Shown here: positions 40,540 through 54,200 of the stretch, piece after piece | Numbering within the stretch: the first letter of the stretch is position 1 | How the letters are laid out: every line of letters begins with the position of its first letter | DNA from: Solea solea | Taxonomy: Eukaryota > Chordata > Actinopteri > Pleuronectiformes > Soleidae | Reading direction: 5' to 3' | NCBI RefSeq assembly: GCF_958295425.1 | Contig: NC_081137.1 | Coordinates: forward strand, 13,654,454 to 13,718,453 | Length of the DNA: 64,000 bases | The notes under the pieces: model-generated | The model's database searches: none | What the model saw: the letters and a program-made list of their open reading frames with translations, nothing else | What the model was told of the DNA's origin: nothing | Position numbers and translations under genes: made by a program

Positions 40540-43500
40540 TATAGGTGTATATTTAAAGATATTATATACTGTATATATTTAAAGAACTACAGTTTGTCCC
40601 GTTTATGACATTTCATTGCTGCTTATCCCCAACCTCTTATAAAGTGTAGAAAAGAAAATGACTATGAAATAAAATGATTTTATATAGTTTATGCCTGAGA
40701 AAAACCTGCCCAGCATAAGTACATGGATCTAAAAAATAAAATGGTCAGGACAAATGTATACTTCCTTTAACCCAAGTATAAGCAAGAGCTCATGTTCATT
40801 GGGTGCAATGTAGTAGTTGGACACCAGCAAATTAACAGCCTGATTATGTTAGATGACTATTCTAAGGTTTTATTCTCTAACTCAATTATTTATCTGGCAA
40901 AAACAAAATCTATTTTATGATAAATGGTTCGAAAGACTTCATGTCTGTTTTCAGTAAGTGCTCATCACCTTTCCATGTTCCCTCCACTTGACTTATCTGA
41001 GTGGGACAAAGTCTCTCTGTGATCAGTGTAAATGCACACGACACTGACAGACCACTAACATGTCTTCTTTGTGTACAGAAACTACTCTGAAACCCCCAGT
41101 TTACCCTCAAAGCATTGAGTTATTGCAATCATCGCTCAGGTTCTAAGTCTATAACTTCCCGTGACATTGTGCTATTCACATGGCAGGAGCACGAGGAGTG
41201 CCAAGTGCCAGTCGTTTGATGGTTTATGACTTCCTGGCTGTCCCAGGGCAAGGGAGGGAGGGAGACTGCCCGTTTCCTGCTCAGACTGTACACACTTCAT
41301 GAATTCTGAGCTCAAAAGCTTGATACTCATAACTACTCTGCTTTTATCTATTCGTTGTTGCCTCCATCAATGGGGGGGGGGGGGGGGGGGGTCTTTTCAG
41401 GGGTCAAAAAGTAAGGGAACGGGTTTTAATAACATTTTCGAGGGATGTAGTTATTTGCCCAAAGGAGAAATTATTTTTGGTATTTTGATTTTGGTGGTGA
41501 TATGGATACATATCTGGTTTCATGATAAGGAGAGTATACTAAAACTGTGGGAAACATCAGTTTTGATCAAAAATGCCTTCCATGTGCCATCCAGTCTGAA
41601 ACTGTAGCTTTATCTATGCAACTCTTTTCCAGTTCCTCCTTACAAATCTGTCACCAGGCTGACATCTGGCCACCAGGATACATGTCCATCCTCACTTCAC
41701 AGATACAGTACATGCTGTATATACTCTAATGAGATAATGTAACGTTAACACAGAACAGAAATGATTAAAAGGTGCTTGCATAACTCTCCCTGCACCTCAG
41801 TAATTAAGCTCCTTTTGATTAGCGTCTTGCAATTTTTAACTTTAGGCCTCTGTGTTGTGCCCCTTATTGCAACCATAAATTACGCTAATGATGATGTAAT
41901 TGTTTTCATGTGGAGGAAACGTTTCTTAAATCTCCACTGACCCCCCACAAGGATGTTTTCAACTTGTCAGCTGTGTAAAAGCGATGAGATCATGGCTTCA
42001 CCAAATCCAGCACTGGTGCTGCCTTAACTTCATCTTCTGTCATCTGCATGAGTTAAGGAATATTAATCCTGTGCTTAGATCATTCTGCACTGCATAAAAC
42101 TGCGTTGCTTAACTTTCATCTATATACAAATGTCCCTTAGATTCAAACCGATGTAAAATGAGTTCACACGATGCTGATCAGTCTTATCTTATCCTGCACA
42201 CAGGAAGTTAATGTTATGTCAATATAGGTGGAGACAACAGCGGCATTGTGCTTGTAGAGTGAGAAGACTAGAAACAGGCCGGAGTTTGACTGAAAACACA
42301 AAGAATTGCCCAGGAAAAGTGAACTCTCCTGCTTAAAACCCCCAATCTTTCAGCAGTTTGACAGGATAAATGCTTCTTGACTCCGCCCACCCATGTGCTG
42401 ATGCTCCACACACACAAACGCTCCCTCGGCCGGGCCTGATTGTATTGTTTGACAGAGCCTGTTGTCAGATGAAGGAAACCACATGCAAATAATTTGACAT
42501 CATTTCATAACGTCAACAACAAAAATCAACCAAACATGACGCACTGCAGCTTTAAGCCTTGTGTGGTACCAAAAACACAACCGTGGTTATAGCTGGAATG
42601 AATCTCCTTTTTCCCCTGAGTTTCTTCCTTATTATATGTTATTACACAAACCTTTATTGCAGCACCGTTTGAACGCAGGCACTATAAAATATTCCACTAT
42701 GATATGAATCCCCGCAACGCATAACCTACGAGAACAACACAGCTCCTAGTGTTTCTCACTGTTTCTTTTCAGGTGTGCCGCTTCACTCGGAGCAGCCTGT
42801 TGCATAACCGTCGCGTTGTGCCGAGCAATATTCTTTGGTTCCGGGCAGAAGCATTAAATATGTCGATCCACCGGGGGCGCCAGCTCAAGTGTGTACCTGT
42901 TCCCTCAAAAGTCTGTTTCACAGTAACACATTTGAATTACGTAAGATGTGTTGTATAACAGCCAGGAGAGGGACGTGTGCAGGTGGTGTTTGGATTGCTT
43001 GCATCTGTGTGTGACCTGATGACGGTTCACTCCTCCTGCATGAAGAACCGCTGATAAGCTGTGGTGAGATGGAGGCCACCGTGATCAAGCCACACTAATC
43101 CTATCACTGGCTGCCTGTATATATCATCAGAGAGAAACACTCTGGTTGAGTTTATAATCTGTCTTCTATATCTGTGAAATAGAAGCAGGAGAAGAAGCCA
43201 ATTGAAGATCAAAGCAGCGTGAAGGTGAAATAAGAGAAAGAGAGACTGAGATGAAGTGTTTAGCTGCCACTCGTTTCCATTAGCCTGAGGTGGTTTGTCT
43301 GCGCTGCTAACGCTGTTACACAAAGACTGGTCAACTGGTCAACACAGCAATCACCAGAGCTCATGTCGGGAGCTGAAGCTGCTGCAGTAGTCGGATTCAT
43401 TGATTTTCCACTTATATTGATTTGTCTTCTTCGCCTGCTAATGAGGTTTTGACCTGTCACTGATTTTTTTTTTTAACTGTCTTCTTTTTCTCGTTATTGG

Positions 43501-46500
43501 TGATGGAAAGGGAACTGGGGAGATGGAAGTTGCTGTAAATGAGTAAACAGAATCACTGCTGACCCTCGTCTGCTGGAGGGAGAGAGTGTCGGAACTTGTT
43601 GTCTGCCTCTATACTTTGTCTGACAATATAAAAAACATTTTTTTAACTGTACCGTTTTTGTTTTGATCACTGTCCTGCTGAAAGGACTAGTCCATTTACC
43701 ATTGTCTACCGCCTTTATCCTCTGCATGAGGATTGCGGGGCCCATGGTGCCAATCCCTGCTGGGTAAAAGTCGGGGTACATCCTGGACACCAATCCATCG
43801 CAGGTTCGACATACTCTATAGAGTGTCCTCTGCCTTTTTGGACATGTGGAAGGAAACGGGACACACAGTGTGCTTTAAAGCTATAGCCACTTAGCTAAGC
43901 ATATGACCTTTAAATAGGTTTTTTTTTACCCTAATTTAACAGCTGTGATGGTTAAATGATTTTTGGGGGCTAAAGTAAATTGGACCGGCTTTTTTCTGAA
44001 TCAGAGAAACCACAGCACTGTACTCTAGCCTCCAGTTGTGTAATACTTCCTTATCTTATCTCCTGTCTTTGTAGATAATCCTGTTACCATCTCCCCTCTT
44101 TTTTAGTCCCGTCTCTCTCCTCCATGCTCATGTAATCTTCCAGGTGGCTGCGTCCAGTCAGCTTTGGGTTAACACTTCAGAATGAATAATTCAAGCAGGT
44201 CAGTGGTGTTGTCATCCTGGAACTAGGTCACACTGTGCACTTCGGGCATGTCCCAGTCAAGCCGAGATCACAACTTCAGCCTCCATGTCCACATCGTAGT
44301 ACGACAGTGTTTCCTCTAACTCCACATCTGAGATTGTTGTTGAAACATTGCACAACCCCCACACACACAGTCTGGTGTTGTCCTAATTACACTAACATCA
44401 ACTAACACTAGCTATCATGGAGCTTTGCTTGTAATCGTTTTTTACCCATCATCATGAGGTTTCAAAAATCCACATTCACTTGGCAGCTTTGCCTTCTTTT
44501 ATTTTTATTTTGGCTGAGATTGTGTTGCAGTGTTTGCCAGGGACGAGTGGATGAGATGTAATTAAAGGATGTTCGCTGTGTTGCTGAGGTGTAATTATCT
44601 CCGCAGAGACACTTCGGTTGTGTAATGAAGAAACAGACTCCGAGCCAAGGAGAGACGCATTTGAATGTTGGTGTGCACCTTTGCATGTACTCGTTTTATT
44701 CTAGACTAATTTCTCTGCCGAAAACTACGTCGCAGAGACAGATTAACTTGCTGACTACATGGGGTGTTACCTGTGATTTGCATTATTAGTGCCCACTGGG
44801 TTCATATTTCACTTTAAATGAGTAAAGAGCAAAAAACGGCCTGATGAAAAAATACGAAATCAGTGGTACGTGGTAAATAAAAGAAAAACGTTGAATTAAA
44901 CATAACAATTAGCAGTTATAGCAAAGAGAGATGTGACAGGGTCTGACCTCAATGTTCTGTTAAGGTATTTGTCATAAAACCTGCAGCATTACTGCTTCAC
45001 TGTGTGTCTCATTCTGCTTGGGAAAGCTTTGTTTGCTGTTGCAGTTCACCTCGCTCTGTTTTCTCCCCCCCCCCTCCTCTCTTTATCTTTGATTCTCTGC
45101 ATCCACTTGTACTGGTTAGACTCAAATATTTGTTGTTGGCTAGATGTGCCTTTAAGTACATTTTAAAGGTGGAGGACTATTTGGAAAGGGAAAGAGGAGC
45201 AACAATGCCACCTGCCATAAAACACTAAAGGAGATGAAGACGAATTTTCAAGGCTTTAAATGCCTTAGTCTATTCATAGCCTTTCATATCCTGAAAGCTT
45301 TGTTTTTCCTCCTACTCTCTGTCTCTGAGCAGATACATACACACACTCCCCTTCTCATCCCAACCACACCCAACACAGCAGACTCCAGCTCCATGCCAAT
45401 GAAACCTCCCCCCATCTCTTTCTCTCTTGTCTTACCTCCTTGTGCTCCATCACCACCTTTGTTCTGAAGTGCTTAATAAGTGATGGAGCGGTTAATCGAA
45501 GGAAGTTTCTGCTCCCATTGGCTCAGAGGAATGAGAAGCAGGATTAATCTGTAGAGCGCCCCGAGGCTACGATTTCTCACCCTGCCAAAACCACCCCACC
45601 ACTGCTGTGCTCCCATCTTAACCACTCTCACTGTACCCTGAAGGACCCTCTGTCAAGTGCCCCCTTACACACACACACACACACCTCATTTACTCTCTTC
45701 CCCTCCTTCTTGCTTAAGCTTGAGAGAATCAGGCTGGAGAGATCAAAGAGGTAGAGTGGGTCTCTCCGTAAACATACTTATGGAGGCCCATCACTTTAAA
45801 CCTGATTGAATTATCCGTGGCATGGCTCGCAGCTATCGGTGTCACTCAATCAATCATCATGTGAGTCAGTCACAGTCCTCAGAGGGCACACGGGATGAAA
45901 ACACAGCACTTTGTGTCCGATGAGCTCGTTAAATAAGCCCAAAGTTTTGGACCCAAAGTCTTGATTGTCATGTCTAAAAAAAAAAGATCACCTTTATTTG
46001 GCCTCTATGAACTGCCATGTTGTCAGCCTGTGATGTGGCTAAGATGAACGGGACTGGTGCTGGAGTCTAGACTAGGAGAAATATGCTTATTATCTATCAT
46101 AAAAGTATCTTTTTTTAGAATTATGATGATGATCTATTCAATTCTAACAGTAGATGAGATGATCAGTAATGTTCTCACATTCCTTAACTTTGGCGATAGA
46201 CCCTTTCAGTTAGTTTAGTGAAGCTTAAAGAAAGAAAGAAAGCTGAAACAGCTTGTGTGACTATGTCCAAAACTATAAACATGTGCCAATTACAATCTCT
46301 GAGTAATTGTCTCTGATTGAGCAGGTTGTGATCCGAGTGTTCAATCCTCAGCTCGGTTAGTTTACATGCCAATGTGCCCCTGGGCAAAGCACTTACATCC
46401 AAAGTGTCTAATTTGTTCGGATTCTGAAGGTGCATGTGTGTACTCGTGGTGCCAGATGAATGGGGGGTTGTAGAAAGAGAGAGAGAGAAAAAAAAGAATC

Positions 46501-48937
46501 TTTGCCAATTCAATAATGTGGATTTAGAAAAAAGATCAGCTCTGGCAACCCCTAATCCATAGCAACCAAAAAAAGAAGATGAAAGATTGTATGCACTCTC
46601 TGGAGTCTTGAGTAGAGGGATAGCACATTTAAAAGTTTATTTAAATGTGCGAATATTCCCAAATTATCAAACCAATATTCCACCCTTACAACAATAACCT
46701 AATTCAGGCGATGTGAGTGATCTGATCATGGGCAGATTGTACTATGTTCAGGTCTGAAGTTTCTGAATGTGTCCTCAGATCCATTCATAAAAAAACAATA
46801 GGTGTCGCCTATTTCAGTTTTTTTTTCTTTTTCTGGCTTTTCACTTTAAATTTCTCATTTATTTATTTCTAGCCACAATACTAACACTGATCTCAATATG
46901 ATTTCTTTTTCAAATGGTTAAAACTTCATGTTGTAGTCGCTGGAGTAGAGCTTTGAGTCACTCAATTCACTCAAGTCTTCTCCTTTCTTTTCTCTTTCCC
47001 TCTCTCTCTGTCACTTGTACACACACACACACACACACACACAGACATACACTGACAGCAGACACACCTGTACAGTCAGATTCATTAAAAACATTTTGTT
47101 ATTGCAAGCAGCTATGACCTCAGTGGCTTTTTGAATGAAGGCCTGGGAAGCCAGACCGTATGGTCACAGAAGACGAATCCAACATGCAATGTAATGCCAG
47201 CTGTGTCATAATTAAGGCTGTCCCCACGTGTGGTACCAGGTCAGAACCGGGGCCAAAACACCAACCATCCATACAGTGTGCTGCACATAATGCAGGAGAA
47301 GACAGGGCGGGGAGAAGTCCACGTTGTAAGCCCCAGATACGATCTGTCAAAAACAATCTGTTGTTGTAGTTACAGGCTCTTGTTGATGTCAAATATCCCA
47401 GCTATGTCTTCGGAGGCCATTTACGACGAAGTGACATCACACACGCGGTTTGTTACTCGTACGGAGGGAATACGGTGAAGGTCGGCTCCAGAACATTCAC
47501 AGGCAGATGTTTTCCGCAGCTGTGTAAAGCTCCCAGTGCATGTGCGCCGTACACTCGGAGGCTTGTTGAATAGCAAACACCTGACTGTAGACTTGCGGTC
47601 AGGGCCCGTTGCATATTTATGAGCCACGGGCATGGATTCCGAGCTGCTCCGTATTCATGTCGGAGCGCCCGTATAGTCGTTAAATTGATCATTTATTCAT
47701 CCCGGGCTCACGAAAGGCCTCTGTGATTGGCAGACCGTAGTGCTGAAATCTGCAGGACAAGAGAATCGCACCATCAACAGAATCCTGCTTCTTCTTTTTC
47801 TCCCACACGGAGTTTGGAGTAGAAAGCGGGAACCTCGCTCAACATTCTCCCTCCCTCCCTCCCTCCCTCCCCCCCCACACAGTCTGGTCGTATGGAGCAG
47901 CTTTACGAGGGGCTGTGCCACGCAGCCCATCTATAATTAAGAACCAGGACCGGTCCTGAGTCAGATCATAGGCACTCAGACCTGAACCATCTGTTCTCCC
48001 ACTTTTAATGTTTCTTTTCTTTTTTTTTTCATATCCCAAAAATGTAATATAATAACTTTGTGTTAATGAAGTTGTTCTCTGGACAGATTTCCGGGCAGAA
48101 AGTGCTCTGTTGTGTCATCAACACCATTATACTGGTACACAAACAGATTTCAAGGATTACCACTTTTACTAATTGCTCTCTTCTTTTATGTCGTCTTTCA
48201 TTCCCACAAGAAGTCTTAATCTTATCTCCCCACTGTACGTCATTTTCCTCCTCCTCCTCCTCGTCTTGCCTCTATTCTCTTTTTTATCATTCCCATGTCT
48301 CTCAAGCTCAAGGCCCCACACAGTTCTTCTTCTCCTACAATTAATATATCTCTGTAGTCCCTTTTTTTTTTTTTTTTTTTTTAAATCTTTGCCAGGGCCT
48401 TTTAAGAAAATAAGGGGCCGTTTTTTCCACTCCTCTGAAACGCAGCAAAACCAGGGAGCCGAAAATAGTTATTTTTCCAAGAAGATGGAGACAAAATATT
48501 ATTGTGACACATCTCACTCCTGTTATTATTTTCTATTTCAGTGTCATATATAGAATAAATGTGGGTTGTGGTGAAGTGTGGCGGTCTGTGTGTGCATGTG
48601 TGTGGAGTTGTGTGAACCCGCAGTGTTCTGGGTCAACACGTCTGCGTGTGCAGTGATGGTTTTAATGCCATAAAAAAGTTATGAGCTCACGCTTGGTGCG
48701 GAGAGTGGAGCACTCGACATATATATATATATATATCACTTTATGAATGTACAGTGTGTGTTTTTGTGCTGCTGGGGGAGTTCATACGTTCACGTGTGCG
48801 CACTCTGTGATTTTGTGCATGTGTGATGTGTTGTGACGCGTTAGACTCTGGTTGACCTGATACTATAGACACCTCAAAGCTGCTGCTGCTGCTGATCTTT
48901 CAAAAAACAAGATTGTGCTTTCTGAAAGTGTTCTTTA

Positions 48938-49008
<71 letters not shown>

Positions 49009-51237
49009 ATATAAAAAAGAATACAATACAATACCACAATATACTTATCAATTATTGGTGTGAGTAAAATAAAATGATGTTTCCAGCCTCTTTTGAATAA
49101 GATTTGAGATAACATTTTTCACAGTTTTCTACCATTTTATAGACAAAACAAGTTACAAACAACTTCATGAAATAACAGATTATATAAATAATCAGATTTA
49201 TCAATTTATTGATCGTTTGCTAAATTTAGCTACGATTAGATAAGACTATAATCGTCCTAGTTTAAAAGACAGAGGAAGCTTTGTTGAACTATGGAAGGGT
49301 GGATTTTTATGTCTCTTGTTTTCGAGTTTTATGATAATGTGATAAAGCAAAGCAACATATCTCAGGTTGACGGGTTTTAAGATATGAGAGTGAAAAAAAC
49401 ATCTCCATTAAGGATAAACTGATTTATCTCAGACTGGACTGAAAATAACCATTAGGGCAGTGATTAAGAATTCAGATTTTATTTTCCTGTTATTCTCAAC
49501 ACCGAGAATAACTGAAACACTTTATACTTTATACAAACGTTAACCTATAGCCAGTTAAAACACTGGTCTATTTTTGTCTTCCCCTCCTCTGTGATCTTTC
49601 CCAAAAATATCTCCTGCTTCCCCGCGGGGCTTTTTCTTCCCCCCCCAATTTGCAAAACATGGTTTTCCCAGACATTCTTTCCTAGATGTGACGCATACTG
49701 TGTGTATATCTCATAGTTACGAAGCCCAGTACACAAAAATACTCTGTGGTGAAGGTTGGCTGACGTCTCTTCCATATCAGAGCAGCCTACACCCATTCTC
49801 TCTCCACAGAGTCAGACATAAAGGCCACGGTGGTATCACCCTGTCTGCTGCTGTCTGCTGCGACTCATGATGGCATCATGACTTTTATTTTTGTTACGAG
49901 TTCACAGTGGGAGAAAAGTCATTTCCCTTTCTCTGCTGGTAACTGCTGAAGTAAAGGGAATTTTTCCAACAGACAAAGTAAAAGTATCACTTCTAGAAAT
50001 TCACATGTGCATTTGAGTAAATGAGTAGTAAATGACTATTTGTTATGCAGCAGTTTCCTGTACAATCACAGTATTTCATAGTAACTTTATAGCAGCTGTG
50101 CCTTTATTACTGTGATTTTCAGTCACGTCGTTTGCCGTCATTAAAAAACAACATTTTAACCTCTTCCCTCCGTGATTAAATCAGATCTTTTTTTTCCCCT
50201 CGCACAGCTGTAACTCATCATTTCTGTACATCTGTACAAACAACAGGTTTCCTTTCACGTGCAGGTACACTCCAACTCTGAATCACAACTACCTCTCGGC
50301 ACAAAGACGCTTTTGTTTTACTGATCTGAAGATTTTAAAAAATGCAGCCTCATGACTGTAACCTTTCCAAAGCCCCACGGTTCCCCCCCCCCCTCATCTG
50401 ATTCAGACGAGATGGGACAAGGTGGACGGGGATGGAGTTTGACAGGCATGGGGTGATTCCCCTTTCCCCAATCGATAATTGTATTTCTTTTTTGTACGCC
50501 TTTCTAAGAGCAGCCGACTCTGGCTGTCCTGTTTAATAAAGATGGTGATTTGCTCTGCGTGTCTCCCAGGGGGTGGGAGTGCTTGTGCATGTCTTTGAGT
50601 GACTTTCCAATGTCAACAGGCAGGGTTAAGCACTGTAGTGGAATCAACATCATATAAACACACACACACATATTAACAGTGAGTGGAAAAAGGACATGGT
50701 GTAACTTACAGATTGTGATGCGAGGAAGTGAAATGCAAAGAGAAAGAGGAGGGTGAAGAGCGTGGACACAGATGGAGAAACGTGGATCGTGGACGCTTTT
50801 TTAAAGCTCATTCCATTTTTACTGAGGTCGTTTTTGACTTAAATGGAGAAGAAGAAAAAAAAAACATCACATGTTCACTTTTCTTCCCACTTCAAAGTTT
50901 CACACCTTCTCTGCCTCCTCCTCATCATCACATGATTCCTCCCTCCACTGACTTCCGGATTGAGCTGACCAGCTCTGGGAAAGGTTGACAAGGGGTCAAA
51001 GCACTGAGGAAAAAACACTAAAAAACACAGACCCGGCCTTTAGCAGTCCCTCGCTCCCTCATCTGTCCTTTTTTCACTCCCTCCCTCGCTCCCTCGCTCT
51101 CCTCTTTTCATTGACTCTTCGTTACTTCCACCACTCCTCCCTCCTCCCTGTGGAGGTGTGTCCATCAACATCTGGAGAAGCAGTGACAACAGGACCTCAT
51201 TCACTCCCTTGAGCTCCCTCCCTCTTCTCTGGTGCGT

Positions 51238-51277
<40 letters not shown>

Positions 51278-54200
51278 CCTCGCTCTAGCGCTCTGTGTCT
51301 GCTGTTGTGGAAGTCAGACTGCACAGTGAGGAGATGTTGGCAGCTGACTGTGGAATGAGCTCACAGAGAGAAGCATCAACGTGGATTTACCGTCAGGCTT
51401 ATCAAGGAAACCATGGTAGCATCTTGTCTTCCTCTCTCTTATCAGTCATCCCTTTTTTGAAGTGAGCAGCATCTCTCGGAGGCTTTGTTTTTTTTTTTTC
51501 CATCCATCCTTTTGGAGCCTCTCTGTCCAGCACCTGGTCTGTTGATCTGCGAGAGGTCAACACGGGGATCCAGCCTCCCGTCCCTCCTCGTTTGCGAGCG
51601 GTACACTTCCTCCACCTGTGTTCCGGTGGGAGGAGGACATCAGAGGCATTCGGGAATGACGGAGATCCTGGTGTCAGACGTAAACTTGAACTCAGTGTGT
51701 GAGCGTCTGGAGCAGCACTGCTGCGTGGACCAGAACCAGCACAATCTGTCCAGCCAGCCCCAGACCCCTGTGCTCAAGAGGCACACCAACACCGGGGCCA
51801 AGCTATGGGGCCGCGTCCGCAGCAAGCTCCTCAAACAAAAGGTTTCTGGCTGACATATGCACACTCACATGTCACATACACAGACAAGCTGTGTTTCCTC
51901 TCTTTTATCCCCCCCACCCACCCCCACCCCCTCACATTTGTTCTCTTCTATTTATCACCAATGTCACTTCCATCTGTTTGCTCTGTGTCTCTTTTTTTTA
52001 TCAGTGTGTCCCTCTCCATGTGTGCGCTCTGGCTCCCCCCCCCCGGTGTCTTTTCTTTCAGCACAGAGTTGACCATTGTTCTTATCTGATGGGTCTATTG
52101 ACTGCAGCAGAGGCAGTGATGTAGTGCTCAAAGAAAATCCATCACCGTCGCAATACTTGCACAGAATACTTGCACTTTTTTTTTTTTATAGGAAAACTTA
52201 TAACCAAGATTGCAATTACATCTTGTATTTATTTCGTTTAGATCAAAGTACATATGCTGTATTCAGTATATTATTCCCCCCATTTACTAACTGTATCATA
52301 CATAAACATGTATGAACATGTATGATTTTATTTATTATTTATTTATATGTGGTGACATGATCACCTCCTCCATTCACTTTCTACACCCACCAGCCTTTGT
52401 TGGTCCTCAAGTGATGAGTCCATGGTGTTTCCATGTCAAATCCTTTCACTTCTGGTTGTGTTATGGAATTGGACTGGCTCCCTCTGCTGTTGATTTTAGG
52501 TATCGTCTGCTGTTTTCACTGAGCTAAATATAACAGCCCTTTGGCATTTAAAGCACAGACAGTTTTTTTTCTTTCCTCCACTAATTAACTGTCACATTAT
52601 CCCGAGAAGATGCTGGAACCTTTTGTCTGTCTGAGTTTCGAATGCAAAGGTAAAGCTTGGATTATAATATGATATTTTCTGGCATTTCTAGCCAATTATG
52701 TAGAGTTTTCCCCTTAAGTGGTTTGTTTCTCTAAAACTATGATCCCCCCCCCCATAATTAGATGGAAAACAAGCGATCAGTAGATGTGCCATTATAGGAT
52801 TGAGGTTCATTCAGAAATAGCAATTATTGTCATTTGATCATAAAAAGTATTGAGGTTTACATGACATGAACCTTTTGTTTTGTTTGACGGATGATTTACA
52901 CGGCAGAACACCCACTCATGTTTGGTATTTGTGGCTCATGCACCTTCTTTTTTTTTTTTTTCTTACACCAGATGTTTTTTGTTTATGGACGATGGAAAAG
53001 AAGCATGTGTGCTTGTTCTCGTTCTTCACTCAGCTCTGCACACGCTGCTAAAACTGTGACTAACGTGCAAAGAGAAGAGCTTTGGGATCAATCTCTCTCT
53101 TTGTTTGTTTTACCGTATGTTTGCATGCATCAGTGTTTTTATGCATAATACATCGCTTCAGATAAAGAATCCTAGTTGAAAGCTGGCTCAGTCTTGGGTT
53201 CATGTTTTCCTCTGGTTATACTGAGCAGGATAAAAAGAGAATTACATACTAAGCGCTGACTTCACTGCATTGACCTGCAGTCTTCTATCGAGTCGTTCCT
53301 CCGCCCTTCACAAGATCCCTGTCTTAATGTCGTAGAATGTGACAAAGAGGACATTCTTCCGTTTCTAAGAAATCTAAATGTGGCCACATTTGGCCTTGAG
53401 TGGCATGTGATTGTGCCTCACAGCTCTTGCCCTGCACAGAAATTCCCCCGTTAATGAGTTTTACGCTGACAAAAGAAACATGTCTATTTTGATCATTTGC
53501 TTTTATCTTTAATTTAAATTTATAGTTTCAGTCGGCTGGTAAGAGAAGTTTGAATTTAGCCTGTAATAATCGGGAGAAATCAAAATCTGAAAAGTCTTTT
53601 TTTAAATCCTTTATGCCTCGACAGAATTAAGAGAAAGAGTGACATGATTTCCTCGATTCATTCATCTGAAATGCGTCATTTGACTTATTCGGTCAGCCTT
53701 TCAAATGCAAATGAATTGTTCGTCAGACACAGAATTTTGTGAAGACAAACCGCTTTGATCAGGAAGAGAAAACCAGATTCTTTTTTGTGTTGCTTTGTGT
53801 GTCTGTGTGATTTCTGTGCGTCACGTTCTTCACACTGTGTTTAGAGGAATGATGGTGTGAAAGCTCCCCAGAGAGTTTTCCCCTCACACCCTCAGTCTAA
53901 TACAACTTCTAATTAAGACACAGTGTGGATGTGATGAGATGGGAGGCTTGGCTGCGAAACACTAATTGGCTTTCGAAGCAGACTTAATGTATATGTTTTG
54001 TGCCTCGCGGCAAAAGAACAAACGGCGATTAGGCCGTCACCGGCTCGTAGCTGTTTTCGGCTGCGTGTTTAAGATCGTGTTTGGACTTCTTTTGGCCGAT
54101 GACCTCGCTTGCTGGGCAGGGTTTTTCCTTTGTCACCGTTCAGCGAGCTTAGCGGAGAGAACAATGGTGCTGTCGCGTCGGCAAAGCCTGGGGGGGGGAA

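Larger units (their letters stand above)
37996..47379. other. Intron 13, middle part: unassigned
   Basis: Beyond the listed repeats there is no supported gene. About 41770-41940 is an A+T-rich, low-repeat block with several TAAT homeodomain-type cores (AGTAATTAAGC, GCTAATGATGATG). It is a weak enhancer candidate. Confidence 0.55.
50990..51655 (+). promoter_or_regulatory. Candidate internal promoter and 5' UTR for the GAP-only transcript
   Basis: The sequence before the ATG at 51656 is pyrimidine-rich (CCTCCCTCGCTCCCTCGCTC near 51080 and (CT)n at 51243-51273). It then becomes mixed and CpG-containing toward 51540-51650. No TATA box is obvious, so it would be a dispersed TATA-less promoter if real. 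This rests on the downstream first exon. Confidence 0.4.

Noticed and set aside
51485..51655. Extension of the 51656 frame upstream to 51485
   Set aside because: The upstream start is TTG within a poly-T stretch, not ATG. The segment is better read as 5' UTR.
51699..52124. 141-codon frame overlapping the internal first exon
   Set aside because: It is out of frame with exon 14 after splicing, and its downstream half is C/T-rich low-complexity sequence. The 51656 frame fits the splice phase.
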